From NCBI RefSeq assembly GCF_900115265.1, contig NZ_FOVU01000001.1:276001-340000 (forward strand): a stretch of DNA of 64,000 bases, read 5' to 3'. This DNA is from Bradyrhizobium sp. Ghvi (GTDB lineage Bacteria; Pseudomonadota; Alphaproteobacteria; Rhizobiales; Xanthobacteraceae). The notes below the pieces were generated by a model, which searched no databases, was not told where the DNA came from, and saw only the letters and a program-made list of their open reading frames with translations. Positions 16,803 to 24,707 of this stretch are shown here, one piece after another (within the stretch, counting starts at the first letter, position 1; each line of letters starts with the position of its first letter). The translations under genes and the position numbers were made by a program.

Positions 16803-17945
16803 ATGACCGAACGTATCCAGGAATTCCTGCGCAACCGCCGCAAGGATGGCCTCGACACCGAGCCGTGCCTCGTCGTCGACCTCGAGGTCGTGCGCGACAA
16901 TTACCAGACTTTCGCCAAGGCGCTGCCCGACAGCCGCGTGTTCTATGCCGTCAAGGCGAACCCGGCGCCGGAAGTGCTGGCGCTGCTGGCCTCCATGGGC
17001 TCCTGCTTCGACACCGCAACGGTCGCCGAGATCGAGATGGCGCTGGCCGCCGGTGCGACGCCGGACCGCATCTCCTTCGGCAACACGATCAAGAAGGAGC
17101 GCGACATCGCGCGCGCCTTCGCGCTCGGCATCCGCCTGTTCGCGGTCGATTGCGTCGCCGAGGTCGAGAAGGTCGCCCGTGCCGCTCCTGGCGCGAAGGT
17201 GTTCTGCCGCATCCTCTATGACTGCGCCGGCGCCGAATGGCCGCTGTCGCGCAAGTTCGGCTGCGACCCGGAGATGGCCGTCGAGGTGCTCGACGCCGCC
17301 AAACGCCTTCGCCTGGAACCGTACGGCATCTCCTTCCATGTCGGTTCGCAGCAGCGCAAGGTGAAGGCGTGGGACCGTGCACTGGCGATGGCCTCGCAGG
17401 TGTTCCGCGACTGCGCCGAGCGCGGCATCAACCTCTCCATGGTCAACATGGGCGGCGGCTTCCCGACCAAGTACCTGAAGGACGTGCCGCCGGTCGTGAC
17501 CTACGGCCGCTCGATCTTCCGGGCGCTGCGCAAGCACTTCGGCAACCAGATTCCGGAGACGATCATCGAGCCGGGCCGCGGCATGGTGGGCAACGCCGGG
17601 ATCATCGAATCCGAGGTCGTGCTCATCTCGAAGAAGAGCGACGAGGACGAGGTGCGCTGGGTGTACCTGGACATCGGCAAGTTCGGCGGTCTCGCCGAGA
17701 CCATGGACGAATCGATCCGTTATGCCATCCGCACCCGCCACGACGGTGCGGACATGACGCCGTGCGTGCTCGCAGGCCCGACCTGCGACAGCGCCGACGT
17801 GCTGTACGAGAAGACCCCGTATCCGCTCCCCGTTACGCTCGAGATCGGCGACAAGGTTCTGATCGAAGGCACGGGGGCCTATACGTCGACCTACTCGTCG
17901 GTGGCATTCAACGGCATCCCGCCGCTGAAGACCTACCACATCTGA
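16803..17945 (+). CDS. odc: Ornithine decarboxylase (PLP type III)
   Basis: 380 aa from ATG 16803 with GGAG 8-10 nt before it. It decarboxylates ornithine (possibly lysine) to putrescine. Fold III marks: FYAVKANPAPEVLALLA with the PLP lysine near residue 51, ISFGNTIKKERDI, GISFHVGSQ, NMGGGFPTKY, the PLP-phosphate loop EPGRGMVGNAG, and GPTCDSADVLYE with the active-site cysteine near residue 330. These match eukaryote-like/alphaproteobacterial ODC rather than DAP decarboxylase (length ~380 and the CDSADVLYE motif). It is the first structural gene of a polyamine block that ends in homospermidine synthase. A structured leader and a basic upstream ORF precede it. Dual ornithine/lysine activity is possible in this family. 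Confidence 0.93.
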   Translation: MTERIQEFLRNRRKDGLDTEPCLVVDLEVVRDNYQTFAKALPDSRVFYAVKANPAPEVLALLASMGSCFDTATVAEIEMALAAGATPDRISFGNTIKKERDIARAFALGIRLFAVDCVAEVEKVARAAPGAKVFCRILYDCAGAEWPLSRKFGCDPEMAVEVLDAAKRLRLEPYGISFHVGSQQRKVKAWDRALAMASQVFRDCAERGINLSMVNMGGGFPTKYLKDVPPVVTYGRSIFRALRKHFGNQIPETIIEPGRGMVGNAGIIESEVVLISKKSDEDEVRWVYLDIGKFGGLAETMDESIRYAIRTRHDGADMTPCVLAGPTCDSADVLYEKTPYPLPVTLEIGDKVLIEGTGAYTSTYSSVAFNGIPPLKTYHI

Positions 17946-17976
17946 TCCGCCTCGCTTTCGAGGCCTGACGAACCCG

Positions 17977-17996
17977 GGAGCCGGCTTGCCGGCTCC
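17977..17996 (+). terminator. Hairpin after odc
   Basis: GGAGCCGGC and GCCGGCTCC form a perfect 9-bp stem around TT (in practice 8 bp with a 4-nt loop) 32 nt after the odc stop. The T tract that follows is weak (CTTAC), so this may be a pause or RNA-stability hairpin, not a full terminator. Confidence 0.5.
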
Positions 17997-18077
17997 TTAC
18001 CCAACATCTTTCGATTTCTGACGACGTCTTGAACGGGCGTGCTGTGCGCACGCAAGTGCAAGCGGGACTGACGCGCC

Positions 18078-18665
18078 ATGACTGCTCCTCGGAAGCCACA
18101 GATCGCCCCTACTTCGAACGCCGCTCCGTTCGCGATTCGCAGCGAGCGCGCTGCCGACGTCGCGATGCGCGAAGCGCTGCTGGATGCCTGCTTTGGCGAC
18201 AACCGCCACGGCCGCACCTGCCAGCGCCTGCGCGACGGACGCGCACCAGCCGCAGGCCTTGCGCTGTCGGCCGTGCGCGAGGGGACGCTCGTGGGAACCG
18301 TGCGGTTGTGGCACGTCAGCGCCGGAGGCAGGCCCGCCCTGGTCCTCGGACCACTGGCGGTTGACCCTGCCTGCCGCGAGCTCGGGATCGGCGCCGCGCT
18401 GATGCATCAAGCGCTGGTCGCCGCCCGGGCGCGCGGACATGGAGCCGTGATCCTGCTCGGCGATGCCCCCTACTACGCGCGCTTCGGCTTCTCGGCCAAG
18501 AAGACCGGCGCGCTGGTGCTGCCCGGCCCCTTCGAGCGCGACCGCCTGCTCGCGATCGAATTCCAGACGGGTGCGCTGGATGGAGCGGAAGGGACGATCG
18601 TCCCAACCGGTGTGGCCCTGCCCAAACGGAGGTCGGTTCGCGGCCTCCGGGCGCAAGCGGCCTGA
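18078..18665 (+). CDS. GNAT-family N-acetyltransferase
   Basis: 195 aa. The acetyl-CoA site reads GPLAVDPACRELGIGAALMHQALVAARARGH (motif A, QxxGxG-like with ELGIGAAL), after strands LALSAVREGTLVGTVRLWHV. The C-terminal APYYARFGFSAKK is the usual GNAT tail that positions the substrate. The overall form resembles YhbS-like acetyltransferases. The gene lies between odc and hss, so acetylation of a polyamine is an attractive idea, but the sequence does not show substrate preference. The N-terminus has a Ser/Thr/Pro-rich low-complexity stretch. No conserved operon spacing: 132 nt after odc. Confidence 0.85.
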   Translation: MTAPRKPQIAPTSNAAPFAIRSERAADVAMREALLDACFGDNRHGRTCQRLRDGRAPAAGLALSAVREGTLVGTVRLWHVSAGGRPALVLGPLAVDPACRELGIGAALMHQALVAARARGHGAVILLGDAPYYARFGFSAKKTGALVLPGPFERDRLLAIEFQTGALDGAEGTIVPTGVALPKRRSVRGLRAQAA

Positions 18666-18804
18666 GGGATTGCTGCCGTAGCGCAGGCCAAAGCCGCATC
18701 GAGCGGTAACGCCCGTCGCGCCTGCGCCAAGCCCGTTCCTTGGGGGTTGCGCGGGCGCCGGAAACGCCCTTTAACCCCGCGAAACACCCCTTCAGTCGAG
18801 GCCC

Positions 18805-19200
18805 ATGACCATGTCCCGTCGCCTGATTTCCACCGGCTCTCCCCTCGAGAAGACCGTCGGCTACAGCCGCGCCGTGATCGACGGCGAGTTCGCCTTCGTC
18901 GCAGGAACCACAGGCTATGACTACACCACGATGACAATGCCATCCGATGTCACGAGCCAGTCACGCAACTGCTTCAAGACCATCGAAGCTGCCCTGAAGG
19001 AGGGCGGATTCGAGATGGCCGATATTGTCCGTGCGACCTACTACGTCACCGACGCCAGCTACATCGATTCGCATTTCGCCGTCTGCGGCGAGGTGCTCGG
19101 TGACATCAGGCCCGCTGCGACCTTGCTGGTCGTCAGCGCCCTCGCCAAGCCCGAGATGAAGGTCGAGATCGAAGTCACCGCCAAGCGCCGCAGCACCTAA
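18805..19200 (+). CDS. RidA-like (YjgF/Rid) imine/enamine deaminase-like protein
   Basis: 131 aa, slightly longer than the usual ~128. The Rid fold shows as LISTGSPLEKTVGYSRAVIDGEFAFVAGTTG at the start and KPEMKVEIEVTAKRR at the end. Canonical RidA keeps an arginine in the segment before the EIE motif that binds carboxylate; here the segment reads IRPAATLLVVSALAKPEMKVEIE and has alanine where I expect that arginine, so the protein may belong to a Rid subgroup with other chemistry. It sits 68 nt before homospermidine synthase, so it may remove a reactive intermediate of polyamine or amino-acid metabolism. That link is inference. Confidence 0.85.
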   Translation: MTMSRRLISTGSPLEKTVGYSRAVIDGEFAFVAGTTGYDYTTMTMPSDVTSQSRNCFKTIEAALKEGGFEMADIVRATYYVTDASYIDSHFAVCGEVLGDIRPAATLLVVSALAKPEMKVEIEVTAKRRST

Positions 19201-19267
19201 CAAGCACCGCGGCGCCTGATCCACCCTTCATCATTTATCCGATAGCACGTTCCGGAGAAACGATTCC

Positions 19268-20710
19268 ATGAGCCTTCCCTCGCAGATCTACGCCAAGATC
19301 ACCGGCCCCATCGTCATGGTCGGCTTCGGCTCCATCGGCAAAGGCACGCTGCCGCTGATCGAGCGGCATCTGGATTACGACAAGTCGCGCATCACCGTGC
19401 TCGATCCCAAGGACGAGGGCCGCAAAGCGCTCTGCGAGAAGCACAATGTCCGCTTCATCCAGAAGGGCCTGACCAAGGACAATTATCGCGAAGTGCTGAC
19501 CCCGCTGCTCACTGAAGGCGGCGGCCAGGGCTTTTGCGTCAATCTCTCGGTCGACACCGGCTCCACCGACATCATGGAGCTCTGCGACGAGCTTGGCGCG
19601 CTCTATATCGACACTGTCAACGAGCCCTGGCTCGGCTTCTATTTCGATGCCTCGAAGGGCCCCGAAGCGCGCTCCAACTATGCACTGCGCGAAGTGACGC
19701 TGGCCGCCAAGAAGGCGCGGCCCAAGGGCTCGACGACCGCTGTCTCCTGCTGCGGTGCCAATCCCGGGATGGTCTCCTTCTTCGTCAAGCAGGCGCTGCT
19801 CAATGTGGCCGCCGATCTGAAGCTCAATGCTCCCAGGCCGAAGACCAAGGCCGAATGGGCGGATCTGATGCGGCAGGCCGGTATCAAGGGCATCCACATC
19901 GCCGAACGTGACACGCAGCGCTCGAAGAAGCCGAAAGAGCCCGACGTCTTCGTCAACACCTGGTCGGTGGAGGGATTCCTGTCGGAAGGCGTGCAGCCGT
20001 CCGAGCTCGGCTGGGGCACCCACGAGAAATGGATGCCCGAGAATGCGCGGACTCACGAAGCCGGCTGCGGCGCTGCGATCTATCTGATGCAGCCCGGCGC
20101 CAACACGCGCGTGCGCACCTGGTGCCCGACCCGCGGCGCGCAATACGGCTTCCTCGTCACCCATAACGAGTCGATCTCGATCGCCGATTACTTCACGGTG
20201 CGCGACGCCTCAGGCAAGGCGGTGTACCGACCGACCTGCCACTACGCCTATCATCCGGCCGACGATGCCGTGCTGTCGCTGCACGAGATGTTCGGCCGTG
20301 CGGCGAAGATGCAGGAGAAGCACCACATCCTCGACGAGAACGAGATCGTCGACGGCATCGACGAACTCGGCGTGCTCTTGTTCGGCCATGACAAGAATGC
20401 CTATTGGTACGGCTCGCAGCTCTCCATCGAAGAGACCCGCGCGCTTGCGCCCTATCAGAACGCCACCGGCCTGCAGGTGACCTCGGCCGTGCTCGGCGGC
20501 ATGGTATGGGCGCTGGAAAACCCGAACGAAGGCATCGTCGAAGCCGACGAGATGGATTTCGATCGCCTCTTGGAAATCCAATTGCCGTATCTCGGCCCAG
20601 TGAAGGGCTTCTACACAGACTGGACGCCGCTGACGGATCGCCCGGGACTGTTCCCGGAGGACATCGACACCAGCGATCCCTGGCAGTTCAGGAATATTCT
20701 GGTGCGGTAA
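19268..20710 (+). CDS. hss: Homospermidine synthase
   Basis: 480 aa, the length of the bacterial enzyme from Blastochloris and rhizobia. It makes sym-homospermidine from two putrescines with NAD, the main long polyamine in many bradyrhizobia. The Rossmann motif MVGFGSIGKGTLPLIERH is at residues 17-34. Other marks are VNLSVDTGSTDIMELCDELGALYIDTVNEPW, the SCCGANPGMVSFFVKQAL segment, and the C-terminal TGLQVTSAVLGGMVWALENPNEGIVEADEMD. With odc upstream it gives a complete ornithine to homospermidine route. The gap to RidA is 67 nt, compatible with one transcript. The only close alternative is a saccharopine-dehydrogenase relative, but the length and motifs fit HSS. Confidence 0.94.
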   Translation: MSLPSQIYAKITGPIVMVGFGSIGKGTLPLIERHLDYDKSRITVLDPKDEGRKALCEKHNVRFIQKGLTKDNYREVLTPLLTEGGGQGFCVNLSVDTGSTDIMELCDELGALYIDTVNEPWLGFYFDASKGPEARSNYALREVTLAAKKARPKGSTTAVSCCGANPGMVSFFVKQALLNVAADLKLNAPRPKTKAEWADLMRQAGIKGIHIAERDTQRSKKPKEPDVFVNTWSVEGFLSEGVQPSELGWGTHEKWMPENARTHEAGCGAAIYLMQPGANTRVRTWCPTRGAQYGFLVTHNESISIADYFTVRDASGKAVYRPTCHYAYHPADDAVLSLHEMFGRAAKMQEKHHILDENEIVDGIDELGVLLFGHDKNAYWYGSQLSIEETRALAPYQNATGLQVTSAVLGGMVWALENPNEGIVEADEMDFDRLLEIQLPYLGPVKGFYTDWTPLTDRPGLFPEDIDTSDPWQFRNILVR

Positions 20711-20811
20711 CAGGCGTACCTGTCCGAGTCGCAATGAACGGGAGGCTGGTGGCCTTCCGTCAGCCCGGATGCTAACCAACCGCCCGGTCCCACGGCAACC
20801 GGGAGGTCCGC

Positions 20812-22419
20812 ATGAAGAATATCGTCTGCATCGCGGGAGGCGTCAGCCTCCTGATCGCGTCCCACGCATGGGCCGCGGACACCGGTCAGCTACCCTGCAA
20901 GACCACGCAGGAATGCAACGAAAACGCGGCCAAGATCGGCGCGAACGCCCCCCGGGACGCGCAGCCCTCGACCAGCAAATCGGACGCCGCCGAGGATCAG
21001 TTTTACTGGCTCAACAAGATCAACAAGGCGTCCACCATGATGCTGGTGGAGGAAGGCATCTTCCCAAAAAACACCGGCGAGCTGATCGCCGCGGGCGTGG
21101 ACTACACGATTCGCCAGGCGCGTGAGCCCGATGGCAAGCGCCCAAGCGACGTCCTACAGATCGAGAAGATCATGACCGACAAGGTCGGCGAGGAGGCCTC
21201 CGTCATCCACGCCGGGCGCAGCCGTCAGGACATGTACGCGACCTTTCGCGCTGCCAAACTACGCAACCAGACGCTGGATTTTGCCGAAGCGCTGCTAGGC
21301 TTGCGTGCCAAGATGCTGGCCAAGGCGGCCGACAATCTCGATGCATTGATGCCCGGCTATACCAACGGCGTGCAGGCGGTACCGATCACCTATGGTCATT
21401 ACCTGCTGGCCTATGAGGAATCGTTCGAGCGCGACCAGCAGCGCGTCAGCGAGGCCTATCGCCGGCTCAACCTCAGCCCGATGGGCGTCGGCGTCATGTC
21501 CGACTCGATCTGGCCGCTGAACCGCACGCGCCTTGCCCAGCTGCTCGGCTTCGACGGCATCGTCGAGAATTCGATGGACGCCAACCAGGTGATCCCGTTC
21601 GACAATCAGCTCGAGGCCGCTGCGATCGCCAATTCGACCGCCATCCGCATCGGCGCGATGATGCAGGACCTGCACACGCAATACGCCGAGGTGCGACCCT
21701 GGCTCTTGCTCCAGGAGGGCTCGACCTACACCAGCAGCTCGATGCCTCAGAAGCGTAATCCGGGTCTGATCATGCAGGCGAGGATCGCCGCTTCAGATGT
21801 GGTGGGGCTGTCGGCTGCTGTGTCGATCCGCGCTCACAACGTCATGTCCGGCATGGTTGATTCCAAGGCCCAGTCCGAGGACATTGGCCTGTTCCCGCGT
21901 GCCGTCAGCATGGTCGCTGCCACCAACCGGGTGTTCGATGCGATCGTGGTCAACAAGGCCCGCGCCAAGGAAGAGCTGGAGAGCGACTGGACCTCGACCA
22001 TGAACCTCGCCGAGCTGCTGTTGCAGGCGCACCAAATCCCGTTCCGCGTCGGACATGGCTTTGCATCACAGATGGTCAGCTATGCGCGGCCGCTGGATCT
22101 GACGCCCAGGACCATACCCTTCAACGAAGTGACTGACCTCTTCGCCAAGACGCTTGCCAAATTCAACATGCCGGCAAGGCCGTTCCCGATGAGCGAGGCC
22201 GAGTTCAGGGAGGTGATGTCACCGGAATGGATCGTGGCGCACACCAAGGGCGTCGGCGGTCCGCAGCCGGAGGAGACTGCACGCATGCTCAAGGCGGCCC
22301 AGCAGCGCCTCGATGCCGACGAGCTGTGGCTTGCCGCTCAGCGCGACAAGCTCGCGAAGGCCGATACCGCACTCGATCAGGCGTTTGCGGCGCTCTTGCC
22401 GAACAACGCGGCGCATTAA
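20812..22419 (+). CDS. Argininosuccinate-lyase-like protein with signal peptide
   Basis: 535 aa from ATG 20812 with GGGAGG 7 nt before it. Residues 1-22 (MKNIVCIAGGVSLLIASHAWAA) look like a Sec signal peptide with cleavage after AWA. The rest has the argininosuccinate lyase pattern: HAGRSRQDMYATFRAAKLR (family HTGRSRNDQ) and the signature SSSMPQKRNPGLIMQ that holds the catalytic serine. Fumarase/aspartase relatives share only the second motif. A periplasmic member is unusual because ASL normally acts in cytosolic arginine synthesis. The mature N-terminus has a 4-Cys-spaced segment (LPCKTTQEC). It may cleave an exported amino-acid-dicarboxylate adduct. The substrate is unknown. Confidence 0.85.
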   Translation: MKNIVCIAGGVSLLIASHAWAADTGQLPCKTTQECNENAAKIGANAPRDAQPSTSKSDAAEDQFYWLNKINKASTMMLVEEGIFPKNTGELIAAGVDYTIRQAREPDGKRPSDVLQIEKIMTDKVGEEASVIHAGRSRQDMYATFRAAKLRNQTLDFAEALLGLRAKMLAKAADNLDALMPGYTNGVQAVPITYGHYLLAYEESFERDQQRVSEAYRRLNLSPMGVGVMSDSIWPLNRTRLAQLLGFDGIVENSMDANQVIPFDNQLEAAAIANSTAIRIGAMMQDLHTQYAEVRPWLLLQEGSTYTSSSMPQKRNPGLIMQARIAASDVVGLSAAVSIRAHNVMSGMVDSKAQSEDIGLFPRAVSMVAATNRVFDAIVVNKARAKEELESDWTSTMNLAELLLQAHQIPFRVGHGFASQMVSYARPLDLTPRTIPFNEVTDLFAKTLAKFNMPARPFPMSEAEFREVMSPEWIVAHTKGVGGPQPEETARMLKAAQQRLDADELWLAAQRDKLAKADTALDQAFAALLPNNAAH

Positions 22420-22503
22420 GTCCAAGAAGCGAGCTGCGCACCGAGGCGAGATCGCCAATTCGCCATCAGTTGGGATATACGTCCCGGAAACCGGCTGTCG
22501 CGG

Positions 22504-22842
22504 CTATTTCTTCTCAAGCGGCGGCGCGATCTTCTCGGCCGGTGCCGGCGGCAGCGCAGGCTTGGCCGCTCCCGCTGCACCCTGGGTCTGCGGATCGGGT
22601 CGCGCGGGTTCGGGGGCCGGTGTGGTTGGACGCTCGCCACCGGGTTTGGCTTGTGCAGGGGCCTTATCCTGATCGTTGGACGGCGTGCCCTGAAGCGGTT
22701 GCGTCGCCTGCGCCAGCTCCATCCTGCTCTCGGCGCGAATTTGCGCCAATGACATCACCGATACCACAACGCCTGCTGCGAACAGCGAACAGGCGATTGT
22801 AAGGTCGAGCTTCAGGTTTCGCTTGTCGTTCTGGCCGGGCAT
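22504..22842 (-). CDS. Small membrane-anchored proline-rich protein
   Basis: 112 aa from ATG 22842. After a basic start (MPGQNDKRNLKLDL) comes one hydrophobic helix (TIACSLFAAGVVVSVMSLAQI), then a disordered Pro/Ala/Gln-rich tail (ARPDPQTQGAAG, ALPPAPAEKIAPPLEKK). It looks like a single-pass inner-membrane protein with a periplasmic tail. I do not recognise it. It lies 98 nt after the mgtC-like gene on the same strand, so co-transcription is possible. Confidence 0.6.
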   Translation of the reverse strand: MPGQNDKRNLKLDLTIACSLFAAGVVVSVMSLAQIRAESRMELAQATQPLQGTPSNDQDKAPAQAKPGGERPTTPAPEPARPDPQTQGAAGAAKPALPPAPAEKIAPPLEKK

Positions 22843-22940
22843 GTCGATCACCGCTTTTATCCGGAAATCAACGAATCTCCTCGACGGCGGTTCCACACTC
22901 GGGAAGCCGGAACTACCCGTGGCGCGCCAAAAGGCGGCGC

Positions 22941-23657
22941 TTATTCCGTCGTACTGACTTCCCAGGTGGCATGGCGGACGCCTGGCAAATGCTGGAGATC
23001 GGTCGCCACCGCGTTCAGCTCGTTCGGGTCGATCGCACTCGCCACCAGCTTGGCGACGATCTCCAGGATATCCTCGCCGATCTCGACCACCTGGACGTCG
23101 GCCACGGGATATTTCGCGGCTTCGAGCTTGTCGACCAGGCAGTCGCGCATGTCGGGCAAAGCATCGGCCGCGACCGCGAGCTTGAAGTAATAGGTTGCTT
23201 CCAGCGCCTTCTCGTCCAGCGGAATCCGGTTGATAGCATTGACCAGCGGGCGCAGCATGGTGTTTCCGGCGATAACGAACACGGTCAGGGCGGCCGCCTG
23301 CGCGACCATGTCGGCCCCGGCGCAGGACCCCACGGCGGCCGAGGACCACAGCGTGGCCGCGGTGTTCAGCCCGCGCACGTCCATGCCTTGCTTCATGATG
23401 ACGCCGGCACCGAGAAAGCCGATGCCGGAGACGACATAGGAGATCACGCGAACCGCACCGTCAGCTCCCGTCAGATGCATGGCAAGATCAACGAACGCAG
23501 CCGCCCCGACCGCGACCAGCACATTGGTGCGCAAGCCTGCGGTGCGTTGCCGATATTGCCGCTCGGCACCGATCAGCGTGCCCAGCACGAAAGCCGTGAA
23601 CAGGCTGATCAGCGTGTCGGCGAAATCAGCGAGCTGGAAGGTCGTCAGAAATCGCAT
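22941..23657 (-). CDS. MgtC/SapB family inner-membrane protein
   Basis: 238 aa. The first ~140 residues hold five hydrophobic helices with the MgtC hallmarks: LGTLIGAERQYRQRTAGLRTNVLVAVGAAAF and SYVVSGIGFLGAGVIMKQG...VRGLNTAATLWSSAAVG. The last ~90 residues are a cytosolic ACT-like domain. MgtC proteins help growth in low magnesium and intracellular survival, and in Salmonella act on the F-ATP synthase; the exact role in a rhizobial cell is unknown. It follows the WD40 gene by 30 nt, so it could be a distal member of the zinc operon, but the association is weak. Confidence 0.87.
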   Translation of the reverse strand: MRFLTTFQLADFADTLISLFTAFVLGTLIGAERQYRQRTAGLRTNVLVAVGAAAFVDLAMHLTGADGAVRVISYVVSGIGFLGAGVIMKQGMDVRGLNTAATLWSSAAVGSCAGADMVAQAAALTVFVIAGNTMLRPLVNAINRIPLDEKALEATYYFKLAVAADALPDMRDCLVDKLEAAKYPVADVQVVEIGEDILEIVAKLVASAIDPNELNAVATDLQHLPGVRHATWEVSTTE

Positions 23658-23687
23658 GGTCCCCTATACGGCGGGAACAATGACAGA

Positions 23688-24707
23688 TCAAAGCTCCAGC
23701 AGCCCGCCGTCCCCATTTTCGTCGGCGAAGGCGAGCAGCGTGCCCTTGGCGTTCCAGGCGAGCCCGGCCACCGGCGGGGTACCGTTGCGGCGGACCAGGA
23801 TCTCCGCCCCGTCCTCCATCCGCACCATCAGCACGGTGCCGTCGCTGTAGCCGGCGGCGAGGATGTCGTTCTTCGGATGGCAGGCGACCACGGACACGCG
23901 CGCCTGAAGCGGTGCGAGCATCGCGGGCTCCTTGCCCATCGGACCGTCCTTGCTGGCGAACGGCCAGATGATGACGGTGTCGGCGCCTGAGGTCGCGAGA
24001 CCCTTGCCGCCCGCGCTCCAGGACATGGAGCGGACTCGGCCGGGATAGCCGGTCATGCGCATGTGCCTGTTGTCGGCGAGCCGCCAGCCATGCAGCGCCG
24101 GTTCGTGCATGGCCGTGACCAGGAATTTGTTATCCGGGCTGAAGGTGACGCCGTGATGCGAGCCGGCCCAGGGCAGGAATTCGGCCGATCCCTCCATGTT
24201 GGGGAACCACAACGTTGCGCCGTTGTAATGCGCGATTGCAAGGCGCAGGCCCTTCGGCGCGAATGCGAGACCGCCAACGGTCGAGGGCACCTCGAGCGAC
24301 TTCTCCTCGTTCTTGCCGCTCTTGACGGTCGCGATCTTGCCGGCCGACCAGGCGAAGGCGCCATCGGCATGCAGCGCCACCGCATCGATCCAGCGCCGCT
24401 TGGGATCGGTGGCGAGCAGCGTCACCTCGCCCTTGGCGTCGAGCGCGACGACCTTTCCGTCGTCACCTCCCATGATGATACGCTTGCCGTCGGACGCGGC
24501 GGAGAGAATGCCGCCGCTGTGCACGACGACCGTGGTGATCTCACCCGCGGCGTCGACCAGCGCGACGTTTTCCTCGCCGCCGACGAAGGCAGCGCGGGAT
24601 CCAAGAAAATGCACCGAGGTCACCGCCATGCCGAGCGTAACAGGCTTGACGCGATCGGTGACGGAGACGATCGAGGCGGAATCGGGGGACGGCGTGAACT
24701 CTTTCAT
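23688..24707 (-). CDS. WD40-repeat protein linked to the CobW GTPase
   Basis: 339 aa from ATG 24707, whose A is the last base of the upstream TGA; a GTG at 24710 would give the same overlap type. WD40-like blades repeat about every 40 residues, for instance GGILSAASDGKRIIMGGDDGKVVALDAKGEV, then HHGVTFSPDNKFLVTAMHEPALHGWRLADN and SWSAGGKGLATSGADTVIIWPF. No signal peptide is present, so it is a cytosolic beta-propeller. Such proteins often sit next to CobW/COG0523 zinc chaperones, where they may act as scaffold. Function within zinc homeostasis is inferred from the coupled overlap. Confidence 0.85.
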   Translation of the reverse strand: MKEFTPSPDSASIVSVTDRVKPVTLGMAVTSVHFLGSRAAFVGGEENVALVDAAGEITTVVVHSGGILSAASDGKRIIMGGDDGKVVALDAKGEVTLLATDPKRRWIDAVALHADGAFAWSAGKIATVKSGKNEEKSLEVPSTVGGLAFAPKGLRLAIAHYNGATLWFPNMEGSAEFLPWAGSHHGVTFSPDNKFLVTAMHEPALHGWRLADNRHMRMTGYPGRVRSMSWSAGGKGLATSGADTVIIWPFASKDGPMGKEPAMLAPLQARVSVVACHPKNDILAAGYSDGTVLMVRMEDGAEILVRRNGTPPVAGLAWNAKGTLLAFADENGDGGLLEL

